Counted from the stretch's first letter, positions 31,016-38,690 are shown. The stretch is DNA of 64,000 nucleotides from Chloroflexota bacterium (GCA_019873665.1 JAIOAV010000006.1:35235-99234), one strand, 5' to 3'. Translations and numbers: made by a program. Notes: a model not told the origin generated them from the letters alone.

Positions 31016-31891
31016 CTATTTGGTCGGCGGGGCGATAACTGCGATCGCCTCCGGACGTTTGATCCGCACAGCAAGGCTCTCCAAAACGCGGAAGCGATGA
31101 GTCATCCCTTCCGGTCCCAGATACGCCGTCGCCAAATCCTGGCCCAGGACGAGGTCCACGTTATGCGGGCCTTGGGCAATCAAGAGCGCCTGGGTGTCCT
31201 TCAGGGCAGGCGTCTGGAATACGCCGCCGCTGGCCAGCTCGCGCGCCTGCACGATCTCCAGCATCCCCATGCCCATTCCTTTGCCGCCACCACCCATCGG
31301 GCGATGCATCTTGGCATAGACCGCCGGACTGACAATGGCTGCATAGGGCCCATACACGCCGGCCTCCACCAGGGCGCTGGTCGCCGCCACGAGATTGGCG
31401 AAAACGCTGCCCGGCTGATCCCAGTCGCCGGCTGCCACATGCGTTTGCGCTGCCGCCAGCAATTCCGCAAAGATCATCTCGTCCTCTTTGCGCGCCACCA
31501 TGGCGCTCGCCGCTGCCGCCTGGCCAAAGTCAAACGGGAGGCCGAATTGCCTGCTGGTGGCGATGTCCCGCCACTGCAAGACAAAGTCTTTATGGATCAA
31601 TGGCACCTGGATGATCTTGCGCTGGTCCACATCTACGACATCGCAATCGCACTCGCCCCGGCACTCCTCTCCCTCACAACATCCGCCCGCCTCTTCCCGG
31701 TGCAGGCAAGCCGGAGAGACATGATACTGGTCTACCGTCAAGGTCTGCAGTCCAGCTCCGATAGGGCCATGTACTGGGATCACCCGCCGGCCCACCAGCA
31801 GCTTCTTGGCGGTGGCGACGACGGCCTCGTCCAGTTTGGCCCACTCTTCTGCCGTCAACGGCGCATCATCACGCATGAGAAAATCGTCCAT
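31016..31891 (-). CDS. Encapsulin shell protein (family 1) with a Cys-rich insertion
   Basis: A 291-residue HK97-fold protein that self-assembles into a protein nanocompartment. The N-terminus MDDFLMRDDAPLTAEEWAKLDE matches family 1 encapsulins (the FLxRxxAPLTxxxW pattern), and the C-terminal half holds EAGVYGPYAAIVSP, VLGQDLATAYLGPEG and FRVLESLAVRIKRPEAIAV, all characteristic. Compared with the roughly 265-residue Thermotoga shell protein there is extra sequence. Residues 62-83 (31708-31643) contain six Cys (62, 71, 72, 77, 81, 83) where the E-loop is expected. A glycine/methionine-rich stretch (MGGGGKGMGMGM) lies near residue 200. ATG 31891 behind GAGGAGG is the start. The cargo gene ends 27 bases upstream (stop at 31918). 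Shell of an iron-storage compartment (inference from cargo). Confidence 0.93.
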   Translation of the reverse strand: MDDFLMRDDAPLTAEEWAKLDEAVVATAKKLLVGRRVIPVHGPIGAGLQTLTVDQYHVSPACLHREEAGGCCEGEECRGECDCDVVDVDQRKIIQVPLIHKDFVLQWRDIATSRQFGLPFDFGQAAAASAMVARKEDEMIFAELLAAAQTHVAAGDWDQPGSVFANLVAATSALVEAGVYGPYAAIVSPAVYAKMHRPMGGGGKGMGMGMLEIVQARELASGGVFQTPALKDTQALLIAQGPHNVDLVLGQDLATAYLGPEGMTHRFRVLESLAVRIKRPEAIAVIAPPTK

Positions 31892-31917
31892 CTTGTCCTC
31901 CTCCAATTCGGATTGCA

Positions 31918-32892
31918 TTAGTCCTGTTTCTGCCCAAATAGATTGCCCACGCTGGGAGGCCGGGTTTTGGGCGCGGGTGAGGGCGCTGGCTCTTCACCTT
32001 TATGCTCCTGTGCCTTGATCTCGTCCAGCAACCCCCTGAACACCTCAGCGTGATAGATCTCGTGATCTCGAATCCGCGCCACCAATGCCTTAAGGTCGGG
32101 ATCATCAATCTCCGGGATCTGCCGTGAATAGGCGGCTGTAACCGCTTGTTCGGCGGCGATATCCGCCTTGAGCATGTCTTCTGCATCCCCCTCCAGGGCA
32201 AGCGACGTGTGCTCCATCTCCGCCTCACCACCGACAGACACCAGTTCCTCCGAGAGCCAGCCGAGATGCTGCATCTCGTTGATCGTCTGCATCTCGATCT
32301 CGTTGCCTACCTCGCAGTCGGGCATGAGATAACGGTGATAGAGATACTGCAAGATCACCGTGTACTCGTGGTCCATGCCCATCTTCAGGATCTCAGCGAT
32401 ACGCGCCGGCGGCTGAGGTGTCGGTGCCTTGGGCATTGCCGCGCCCTCCGTCCCCGCCTCGCCTCCGCCCCCAGTGACCTCCCCACGCTCGGCCTTGGCG
32501 ACAAAGCTCTCGAAATCACCCCGATGTGACTCTTCATCCGACAGGATGCGCGAGAGAAGCAACTGAATCTTGGGATCATCAATGAGCTCGATATAGCGAC
32601 GATACATGGCTATGGCATCCACCTCTGCCTGCACGTCAAAGCGCATGTTCTGCACCACATCGTCCACGACGCCGTAGAGCTCGTCCCGCACGATAGTCGG
32701 CTTACCCCCCAACTCAACCGCCAGCTCGGACAGCCAGTCAAAGTGCCGCATCTCCTCGCGCGCGATGGCCTCGATCTCGGCAGCCATCTCACCTTCGCCC
32801 ATGCGATAGGCGTGTAACAGATACTGCACGATTGCCATGTGTTCACTCTGAATCGCTTTGTGCAGCAAAGCGATGATCTCTGCTTTCTCCAT
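31918..32892 (-). CDS. Tandem bacterioferritin-like diiron protein, probable encapsulin cargo
   Basis: A 324-residue protein made of two ferritin-like four-helix bundles in tandem. Domain 1 carries all six diiron ligands of the bacterioferritin pattern: E17, E47/H50 (EEMRH), E90, E120/H123 (EESH). Domain 2 (about 175-300) repeats it: DHEYTVI, NEMQH, AAEQ, DHEIYH. A Gly/Pro-rich linker joins them, and after a Pro/Ala-rich tail the protein ends PPSVGNLFGQKQD, closely like the SVGSL-type peptides that dock cargo to encapsulin shells. ATG 32892 behind GAGGAGG is the start. The shell gene follows directly. Predicted role: ferroxidase that mineralises iron inside the compartment. The DNA-binding Dps type is unlikely given its length. 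Confidence 0.88.
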   Translation of the reverse strand: MEKAEIIALLHKAIQSEHMAIVQYLLHAYRMGEGEMAAEIEAIAREEMRHFDWLSELAVELGGKPTIVRDELYGVVDDVVQNMRFDVQAEVDAIAMYRRYIELIDDPKIQLLLSRILSDEESHRGDFESFVAKAERGEVTGGGGEAGTEGAAMPKAPTPQPPARIAEILKMGMDHEYTVILQYLYHRYLMPDCEVGNEIEMQTINEMQHLGWLSEELVSVGGEAEMEHTSLALEGDAEDMLKADIAAEQAVTAAYSRQIPEIDDPDLKALVARIRDHEIYHAEVFRGLLDEIKAQEHKGEEPAPSPAPKTRPPSVGNLFGQKQD

Positions 32893-32948
32893 GTCCACCT
32901 CCTCAGGCATCTCTACCGACTCGCTTCTCACGCCGTTCTGGCGCGAAC

Positions 32949-33158
32949 TCACATCTCCTTGATAAACGCGCGGCTAAAGTCTTCCTCCAGCAGTTGAAAG
33001 TGCTTCTTTTCCTCGTTCATGAGAAACTCGAACAGCTTTTTCAGGGACTCGTCCGTTACCACGCTTGCCGCCCGCCGGTAGAACTCGTAGGCCGTCTTCT
33101 CTCGTTGCATGGCAATGCGCCACGCCTCGTCCAGTGGAGTTTGCTTCGTGATCCTCAT
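32949..33158 (-). CDS. Half-ferritin (two-helix ferritin-like) protein
   Basis: A 69-residue protein with just two predicted helices: one with REKTAYEFYRRAA, the other with NEEKKHFQLLEEDF (ExxH). This is half a rubrerythrin-type four-helix bundle, so a dimer would be needed to build one diiron site, as in the short encapsulated ferritins. No targeting-like tail is present (it ends SRAFIKEM). It lies between the rubredoxin reductase fusion and the cargo ferritin, 6 bases after the former's stop. Probably an electron- or iron-handling partner; no activity can be assigned. Confidence 0.8.
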   Translation of the reverse strand: MRITKQTPLDEAWRIAMQREKTAYEFYRRAASVVTDESLKKLFEFLMNEEKKHFQLLEEDFSRAFIKEM

Positions 33159-33164
33159 CCGGTT

Positions 33165-34583
33165 CTACTCCTCCATTCTCACAAACAGCGCCCTGCTGGC
33201 CCCGCAGTTAGGGCATGTCCAGCTATCTGCCAGCTTCTCAAAGGGCGTGCCTGGCAGCACACTGCCTTCCAGATCCCCCTTGGCCGGATCATAGATATAG
33301 CCACAAATCGTGCACTGATAGCGCGCCAGCTTGGGCGCGTCTCCGGACGACAGGCGCCGAAAATCCAAATCTTCTTCATCGAGTTGATCAGCCTGCGCGG
33401 ACAGGTCCGCGCCCGCTTTGATCAGACGCGTCACTGGCGACACGTTCGCCTTGTCCCCGATGAGGATCGCACCCACAATACGCCCGTCGCGCAACACGAT
33501 TTTGCGATATAGGCCCTTTTCGCGCCTGACAACGCGATACTCCTGCACCCCTCCGCCTTCCGGGTTCACCTCGCCGATGGAGGTGAGATCAATACCCATG
33601 GTCTTGAGCGTCGTCAAAGGCACGGTTCCGGTATATGGCGCAGAGTCAACGCCCAGCATGCTCAACGCTGCCACCCGCGCCTGCTCGACCGCCGCCGGGA
33701 TGATGCCATACACTTGTCCACTGAACTCGGCCACATCCCCCGCGGCATAAACGTCGGGCGCACTGCTCTGCAATCGCTCGTTCACGAGGACGCCGCGTTT
33801 GACCTCCAGGCCAGCAGCTTGCGCCAACTGTGACCGCGAGCGAATGCCCGCCGAGATAAGGACAAGCCCTCCCGAGACAGCCTCGCCCCCTTGCAGCCCC
33901 ACACCCGCCGCTCGCCCTTCACCCAGAATCTCCTGGCAGACCGCCCCGGTGATCACCCTGATCCCAGAAGCCTCTACCATCGCGCGAAAGAGCTCGGCGC
34001 CAGCAATGTCGAGCTGGCGCGGCAGCAAGCGTGGGAAGAACTCGATCACCGTTACTGCCAGGCCAAGGGCATGCAGCGCGTGCGCCGCCTCCAGGCCCAG
34101 AAGCCCCCCACCGATGACTGCCGCCTCTTTCGTGCCAGCGGCATAGGCTTTGATCGCCAATGCGTCGTCCAGCGTGCGCAATACAAAGACGCCCTGCTTT
34201 TCCGTGCCGGCGATAGTTGGCGGGACAACGGCAGCGCTACCAGCCGCCAGCAGAAGCCGCTCATACGAGACCTGTCTACCGTCGCACAGGACGACCCGGT
34301 GCCCAGCAGGGTCCAGCTGCGCCACCGCGCAATCCAGATGCACCGTGATACCGTGATCCTCATACCACCGCGGCGGGTAGAACAGTATCTCATGCTGCGC
34401 CAGCTCGCCCGCCAGGAAGGCGGGAAGTTGCCAGCGGTTGTAGTAGTGATGCTTTTCCGCAGCCAGCACCACAGTGCCAGCACCCGGCTTGGCCTCCACA
34501 ATGGTTTTGGCGGCGTTCACGCCGGCAACGCCGTTCCCCACGATAACGTACTGGGCGTGCGCACGCATATCTGTCATCGCCAT
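33165..34583 (-). CDS. NADH:rubredoxin oxidoreductase fused to a C-terminal rubredoxin
   Basis: A 472-residue flavoprotein. The FAD-binding N-terminus is YVIVGNGVAGVNAAKTI; a central NAD(H) fold is AAVIGGGLLGLEAAHAL; DVYAAGDVAEF is the second FAD motif. The last ~55 residues are a complete rubredoxin with CTIC ([17 protein letters not shown]) and CPNC (WTCPNCGAS). The fusion should pass electrons from NAD(P)H via FAD to its own Fe(Cys)4 centre and on to superoxide reductase or rubrerythrin-like proteins. The frame opens at 34628, inside a hairpin region; ATG 34583 is chosen but lacks a clear ribosome binding site (34577 and 34568 are alternatives). Confidence 0.9.
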   Translation of the reverse strand: MAMTDMRAHAQYVIVGNGVAGVNAAKTIVEAKPGAGTVVLAAEKHHYYNRWQLPAFLAGELAQHEILFYPPRWYEDHGITVHLDCAVAQLDPAGHRVVLCDGRQVSYERLLLAAGSAAVVPPTIAGTEKQGVFVLRTLDDALAIKAYAAGTKEAAVIGGGLLGLEAAHALHALGLAVTVIEFFPRLLPRQLDIAGAELFRAMVEASGIRVITGAVCQEILGEGRAAGVGLQGGEAVSGGLVLISAGIRSRSQLAQAAGLEVKRGVLVNERLQSSAPDVYAAGDVAEFSGQVYGIIPAAVEQARVAALSMLGVDSAPYTGTVPLTTLKTMGIDLTSIGEVNPEGGGVQEYRVVRREKGLYRKIVLRDGRIVGAILIGDKANVSPVTRLIKAGADLSAQADQLDEEDLDFRRLSSGDAPKLARYQCTICGYIYDPAKGDLEGSVLPGTPFEKLADSWTCPNCGASRALFVRMEE

Positions 34584-34603
34584 TTGACGTGATTGCGCAG
34601 AGC

Positions 34604-34635
34604 GCGCCTGACGCCCGTCACCAGGCATCAGGCGC
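34604..34635. repeat. Intercistronic hairpin between the rubredoxin and rubredoxin reductase genes
   Basis: Perfect 8-bp arms GCGCCTGA (34604-34611) and TCAGGCGC (34628-34635); partial pairing continues inward. There is no T-run, so it may stabilise the upstream message or reduce translation of the next gene rather than terminate. Confidence 0.55.
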
Positions 34636-34650
34636 TACCGCGCAACTTCT

Positions 34651-34809
34651 CTACTTTTTCTCGAACATGGATTTGTCCGCGCCGCACTCAGGGCAGACCC
34701 AATCATCGGGCAGATCTTCGAAAGGCGTGCCAGGCGCGACGCCATTATCCGGATCGCCCTTGGCGGGGTCGTAGATATACCCGCAGACCATACATTCCCA
34801 CTTGTCCAT
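34651..34809 (-). CDS. Rubredoxin
   Basis: A 52-residue single-iron electron carrier. The translation begins [19 protein letters not shown] and holds the second pair in WVCPECGAD; the four Cys form the Fe(Cys)4 site (CxxC near residue 6-9, CxxC near residue 39-42). ATG 34809 is preceded by GGAGGG; the stop TAG is at 34653-34651. It is about 41 bases upstream of the 34604-34635 hairpin region's left neighbour, the reductase gene. It is distinct from the rubredoxin domain fused to the reductase, so the island encodes two rubredoxin units. Confidence 0.96.
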   Translation of the reverse strand: MDKWECMVCGYIYDPAKGDPDNGVAPGTPFEDLPDDWVCPECGADKSMFEKK

Positions 34810-34829
34810 GATACCCTCCATCGGTATAG

Positions 34830-35282
34830 CTAGAACTGCTGATAAACGACCTGGTCGTAGATGTTTTGCACGTGGTTCTTGTGTTTCATCTCCTCAGTGG
34901 CGAGGAATTCGAATACCGGACGCGCGTCCGGCGAGGCCACTTGCGCCATACTGGAGTAAAAAGCATACGACGCCTGCTCCCGTCGGATCGCGACATTGAG
35001 GGCATCCTGGAAATCGGATTTTGCGGTGAGGCTAGTCGGCATCAAATAGTCCCCGATCTTGAGGTCAATTGTCTCCTCGCGTTTGCCCGTCGGCACCGCC
35101 CAGGACACGCCCTTGCGGACGATATCCTGCAACTTGGCTTTGTGTTTTGCCTCTTCTCCGGCCAGCTCTTGAAGCATGGCCTTGGCTTGCGCGGATTTGA
35201 CCATCTGGGCCGCCGCCTGGTAAAAGTCGTGCGCCTCCTCCTCAAAGCGGATGGCCTGCTGCATGAGCGCGTTGAAATCCAT
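34830..35282 (-). CDS. Rubrerythrin-like ferritin-fold protein without rubredoxin domain
   Basis: A 150-residue four-helix-bundle protein. Helices 1 and 2 carry FEEEAHDFY and [10 protein letters not shown] (ExxH); helices 3 and 4 carry REQASYAFY and [10 protein letters not shown] (ExxH), giving a complete diiron site like the rubrerythrin core. The C-terminal rubredoxin domain of classic rubrerythrin is absent, but a separate rubredoxin gene follows 20 bases downstream. Likely activity: peroxide reduction with electrons from rubredoxin. ATG 35282 behind GAGGAGG. Confidence 0.88.
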   Translation of the reverse strand: MDFNALMQQAIRFEEEAHDFYQAAAQMVKSAQAKAMLQELAGEEAKHKAKLQDIVRKGVSWAVPTGKREETIDLKIGDYLMPTSLTAKSDFQDALNVAIRREQASYAFYSSMAQVASPDARPVFEFLATEEMKHKNHVQNIYDQVVYQQF

Positions 35283-35364
35283 AACACCTCCTCGTTCTGT
35301 AATAGGTCCGGCGATACCCGTAGGCCGAGCCAGCCTCAAGTATCCCCCGATGATCGCGAATGCT

Positions 35365-35892
35365 CTAGCTTTCGCCGCCCAGCGCGGCGATGATCGTCTT
35401 CATAAAGGCAGGTAGATCGCTCGGCCGCCGCGACGTGATGAGCTTGCCATCCTGTACCACCTCTTGGTCAACCCACGTTGCGCCTGCGTTGACCATGTCA
35501 TCTTTGATAGCGCTCACGCTGGTTACCGTCTTGCCGCGCAAGATGCCCGCGGAAACCAGCACCCATCCCGCGTGGCAAATGGCGGCGACTACCCCGCCCC
35601 GTTGGTGGACATCGCGCACCAGGTTCAGGATAGCCGGATAGCGCCGCAACCGATCGGGTGCGAACCCACCCGGCACGATCACCGCGTCGAACTCGGCTGG
35701 ATTCACCGCGTCGGCAGCTGCATGCACCGTTACAGGGTAGCCGTGCTTGCTCTGATACGTCGTGGCACTGCCCGTGCCGATGAGGCGCACATCCGCTCCC
35801 GCCTCCAAGAGGCGGTACCAGGGATAGAGCAACTCCAGATCCTCATAGTCGTTCTCGGCGAGAACCGCCACTTTCTTGCCCGACAAAGCCAT
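35365..35892 (-). CDS. DJ-1/PfpI family protein
   Basis: A 175-residue protein of the DJ-1/PfpI superfamily (YhbO/YraA-like). The nucleophile C106 lies in the elbow AAICHAGW; the acidic partner is in NDYEDLELLYP near residue 18; VIVPGGFAPD is the family strand-turn. Members act as deglycases, chaperones or stress-protective enzymes; protease claims for PfpI itself are older. The gene heads the oxygen-defence island and has AAGGAGG before its ATG. Upstream, at 35916-35944, is a candidate promoter. Confidence 0.9.
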   Translation of the reverse strand: MALSGKKVAVLAENDYEDLELLYPWYRLLEAGADVRLIGTGSATTYQSKHGYPVTVHAAADAVNPAEFDAVIVPGGFAPDRLRRYPAILNLVRDVHQRGGVVAAICHAGWVLVSAGILRGKTVTSVSAIKDDMVNAGATWVDQEVVQDGKLITSRRPSDLPAFMKTIIAALGGES

Positions 35893-35915
35893 CTGTAACC
35901 TCCTTTACCGCTTTC

Positions 35916-35944
35916 ACATTACCACTTTTAGCAATGAGCAGCAA
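35916..35944 (-). promoter_or_regulatory. Candidate promoter of the oxygen-defence island
   Basis: On the minus strand, -35 TTGCTG (35944-35939), 17-base spacer, -10 TAATGT (35921-35916), about 24 bases before the DJ-1 start. No PerR-like site was found next to it. Confidence 0.45.
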
Positions 35945-35978
35945 ATAACAGATACAAGTGCCTTTTGTCCGCGCAGGT

Positions 35979-36440
35979 CTATGATCGCTCCGCCTCAGGC
36001 GACACCTCTCGTTCCACCTGACATGCGGGACAAAGGCCGTAGAAATCGAGATGATGTCCATCAATCGCAAAACCCGTGGCTTCGGCCGCTGCCTGATCCA
36101 GATCTTGCCTACGGGGCAATGACACGTCCGCCAGCGCGCCACATCGTCGGCAGATAGCGTGATAATGTGGCTGCACGTCCGCGTCGTAGCGTGCATGGCC
36201 GTTTCCACAGTGCAGCTCCCGAACCAAGCCAGCCTCAACCAGAACGCTGAGTGTGCGATAGATAGTGCCCAGGCTGATATGGGGCAGTTCTTGGCGCACA
36301 TGATCGTAGATCCAGTTCGCGTCTGCATGGTATGGCTTGGCGCGCAGCAACTTGAATACCAGCTCGCGTGGCTGCGTCAGCCGGTAGCCTTTGTTTGCCA
36401 ATCGCCTCTTTAGCTCTTGCACAGCTCTGCTGTCGGTCAT
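35979..36440 (-). CDS. Fur-family repressor (PerR-like)
   Basis: A 153-residue metalloregulator. The N-terminal winged helix has GYRLTQPRELVFKLL and SLGTIYRTLSVLVEAGLVREL; the C-terminal dimerisation domain has the HYHAIC region and two CxxC pairs (CRRC, CPAC) that bind the structural zinc of Fur/PerR proteins. The frame opens 12 bases earlier (36452); ATG 36440 behind GGGTGG is chosen. Its own promoter carries a PerR-box-like site overlapping the -10, so it probably represses itself. The adjacency to superoxide reductase, rubrerythrin-like and ferritin genes supports a PerR-like peroxide or iron sensor. PerR, Fur and Zur cannot be separated from motifs alone. Confidence 0.9.
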   Translation of the reverse strand: MTDSRAVQELKRRLANKGYRLTQPRELVFKLLRAKPYHADANWIYDHVRQELPHISLGTIYRTLSVLVEAGLVRELHCGNGHARYDADVQPHYHAICRRCGALADVSLPRRQDLDQAAAEATGFAIDGHHLDFYGLCPACQVEREVSPEAERS

Positions 36441-36471
36441 GCCACCCATCACGAATAATGGTAATGGTTAC

Positions 36472-36486
36472 TGATATTAATTATAT
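36472..36486. promoter_or_regulatory. PerR-box-like operator in the fur/perR promoter
   Basis: The minus-strand 15-mer ATATAATTAATATCA (36486-36472) agrees with the Bacillus PerR box TTATAATnATTATAA at 12 of 14 defined positions. It covers the -10 box of the repressor gene. Confidence 0.55.
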
Positions 36487-36507
36487 ATGGGTTCACATTG
36501 CCGTCAA
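36480..36507 (-). promoter_or_regulatory. Promoter of the Fur/PerR-like gene
   Basis: On the minus strand, -35 TTGACG (36507-36502), 16-base spacer, consensus -10 TATAAT (36485-36480). The 36441-36801 interval also holds the plus-strand promoter at 36671-36699; nothing else is recognisable. Confidence 0.75.
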
Positions 36508-36670
36508 ATTGCCCGACGCGCGCTCTGACATTATAGATGCGCAACTGGCCTGGATTGATCACCCTGACAACACACTATTCTACCACAGCGGATAGCTCGC
36601 GAGCAGTTGATTACCGGTTGAGTCACGGTAGGATATGGTTGGAAGGCTCGCAGAGTGACCGATTTCCCTC

Positions 36671-36699
36671 TTGCCACGTGTGCAGGCGAATGCTATAAT
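36671..36699 (+). promoter_or_regulatory. Promoter of the HEAT-like gene
   Basis: -35 TTGCCA (36671-36676), 17-base spacer ending in TGC, consensus -10 TATAAT (36694-36699). Start near 36706, leaving about 95 bases of leader. Confidence 0.75.
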
Positions 36700-36801
36700 G
36701 TCCCTGCATTGCTCAGCACATGTTCGAGACGTGACCTAGCCGGTCGAGCCAGGAAGGCGCGAGCTTGGCGCCCTTGCCTGGAAGGCATGGAGGGGAGAGG
36801 G

Positions 36802-37242
36802 ATGAGCACGCAGAAGGAGCAGTTGATCTCGGGCCTGAGCGACATCCTGTTCGACGAGCAGCGCTCCGCGGATGAGCGTGCGCACGCCAAGCGAGCGTTG
36901 CAGCGCCTGAGCGATGAAGACACGCTACTGCGCCTGTTGCAGCGAGCTGCATCGAGCGACTCGGCCCAGGGGATTTTGCACGTGCTCGATCTGCTCGGCT
37001 CACGGCGACACCTGGCGAAACTGGAGCCGTTCCTGCTCGGCTTTCTCTACGATGGCGCCGCAGAGGTGCGGCAAGCGGTGCTCCGCCTTCTCGCGGAAAA
37101 GGGAACGCCGCGGATCATTCCCTATTTGGACGAGATCATCAACGCGGCTCTCAAGGGGAGTTCGATCTTTGACGCAGATGATATCGCGGCGGCCAGCCGC
37201 GCCCGCCAGAGCATTGCGGCGCGGGTAACCTCACCTAACTAG
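36802..37242 (+). CDS. HEAT-repeat-like hypothetical protein
   Basis: A 146-residue soluble, helix-rich protein. It shows repeated helical pairs such as LRLLQRAASSDSAQGILHVLDLLG and FLYDGAAEVRQAVLRLLAEKG, the pattern of HEAT-like repeats used for protein-protein contacts. The frame opens at 36655, but the promoter's start site lies inside that extension; ATG 36802 behind GGAGGGGAGAGG is the start. Its 3' end overlaps the convergent DUF192 gene by 4 bases. Function unknown. Confidence 0.72.
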   Translation: MSTQKEQLISGLSDILFDEQRSADERAHAKRALQRLSDEDTLLRLLQRAASSDSAQGILHVLDLLGSRRHLAKLEPFLLGFLYDGAAEVRQAVLRLLAEKGTPRIIPYLDEIINAALKGSSIFDADDIAAASRARQSIAARVTSPN

Positions 37243-37586
37243 AGCGCGAGCTGATCACCGATTTGCACTTGATCCAGCACCGTCGGATGGCACTCGATAA
37301 AGTAGCGCGCAGGTTTCCGCGGCGCATAGTAGAACCGGAAAGGCCGCGCCACCTTTTTGTCCACAACTCGCTTTTCGTTATCCAGCCAGATGACGCCGAT
37401 AGGGAAAAAGACAAAGAGCATGTGGATGGCAGAATCCAGGGTGCTCTCCCGCCCTTGGACAAAGAGAAGGGCCGTATCCTCGCTCAACCGTCGGCGAAAC
37501 ATCAGGCCGCGTCCACGTGACCAGAAGGTATCACAGCGCTCCACCCGTGGCACCAGAATCTCGCCAGACGCCAGGTTCTTGATCAT
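37239..37586 (-). CDS. DUF192 family protein
   Basis: A 115-residue protein of the DUF192 family, recognised by SRGRGLMFRRRL, IHMLFVFFPIGVIWLD and YFIECHPTVLDQVQIGDQL. No signal peptide is seen, unlike many members. The family has a small beta-barrel fold and no firm function. It lies 12 bases after the PHP gene's stop and is probably co-transcribed with it. Confidence 0.88.
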   Translation of the reverse strand: MIKNLASGEILVPRVERCDTFWSRGRGLMFRRRLSEDTALLFVQGRESTLDSAIHMLFVFFPIGVIWLDNEKRVVDKKVARPFRFYYAPRKPARYFIECHPTVLDQVQIGDQLAL

Positions 37587-37598
37587 CTCGTCCTCTCG

Positions 37599-38642
37599 CT
37601 ACTCGACGTAGATCGGGTTGGTGTAAACCCAGTTCCGCCATCTCAGGCCGATCAGCCGTTGTGCCTCGATGCGATACACCCCACCAAGCCGGGTGCGGTG
37701 GCGCATCCGCGTGGTATAGGCCCAGTCCACCATCTCGCCGTTCAGGATAACCCGCAGTCGCGCCTTGATGGGCGAGGAGATCTCGAACAACACATCGCTG
37801 GTCAGCGACACGGTTCCCCCGATCCCAACCTCCTGATCCCCGGCCTTGGCCGTAACCCGAAACCCGCGCGCATCTCCCAGCAAATCATAGGCGATGAACC
37901 CGTGTCCGCCCCGCATCGCGCCGTAGACGATCCGCTTGTCGTGATCCAATTCGCCCGAGAAGGGCTCCTCGCTGAGCGCATGATAGTTCACCGTGCGAAA
38001 CAGGTACTCGTAGGGAAAGAGCTGGCGGCGCAACAGCCCAAACTTGTAAGTGATGCCGTGGGCATCGGACGTGCCGATCGCCGGCGTGTGCCTCGTTTGC
38101 AGAAGCTCGTCCCACTTGGCCAGTATTTCGGGGAAGGGGCCGCGAATGACGCATTGGGGGAAGTAGGCGGCCCGGAGCGCTGCCGGCAGGCTGGTGAGAT
38201 GCGCTTTGAACTCGGACATATAGTTCCAGATGCTCAGCCCGGCATAGCCGGTGACCTGCCAGTCGCGCCACGGGATCTCGTGCTCGCCGAAACGCTCTGC
38301 GGCGCGCTCAAAGGGGTGCGCCAGAAAGCCAAAGCCGCCGCGCAAGCGCACCTCGTCAATCAGCGTTTGCGGGTCGGAAGCAAACTGCGACATCTCCTCT
38401 TCCGCGTCAAAGACGAGATAGTGATTGCCCGGGCGTTCCGCCGCCGGGTCATGAACTTCCTCTCCCACCAGCAGCAATACCTTGCCGTGCCAGCCATCTA
38501 GGCCCGGCACATAGACGTTATGATCGGTCAGAATGATGAAATCCAACCCCGCTCGTTCCGCCGCCGCGATCGCCTCCTCCATCGTCGCGGTGCCATCGGA
38601 TGCAGTGGTATGAAAGTGGATGTTACCTACGTACTCATACAC
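37599..38642 (-). CDS. PHP-domain metal-dependent phosphoesterase (CehA/McbA-like)
   Basis: A 347-residue protein with the PHP metal motifs in order: NIHFHTTASDG (HxH and D), ILTDHNVY, VGEEV, FLAHPFE and TSDAHG near residue 197. A beta-rich C-terminal domain follows (GDQEVGIGGTVSLTSDVLFEI) as in CehA-type PHP proteins. Predicted to hydrolyse phosphoesters with a trinuclear metal site; the substrate is unknown. GTG start. It follows the solute-binding lipoprotein gene by 48 bases, and DUF192 follows it. Confidence 0.87.
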   Translation of the reverse strand: MYEYVGNIHFHTTASDGTATMEEAIAAAERAGLDFIILTDHNVYVPGLDGWHGKVLLLVGEEVHDPAAERPGNHYLVFDAEEEMSQFASDPQTLIDEVRLRGGFGFLAHPFERAAERFGEHEIPWRDWQVTGYAGLSIWNYMSEFKAHLTSLPAALRAAYFPQCVIRGPFPEILAKWDELLQTRHTPAIGTSDAHGITYKFGLLRRQLFPYEYLFRTVNYHALSEEPFSGELDHDKRIVYGAMRGGHGFIAYDLLGDARGFRVTAKAGDQEVGIGGTVSLTSDVLFEISSPIKARLRVILNGEMVDWAYTTRMRHRTRLGGVYRIEAQRLIGLRWRNWVYTNPIYVE

Positions 38643-38690
38643 GACGCGCTTCCCCTCATTCCAGATGCGAAACGACTGTTGGCGCGGCGA

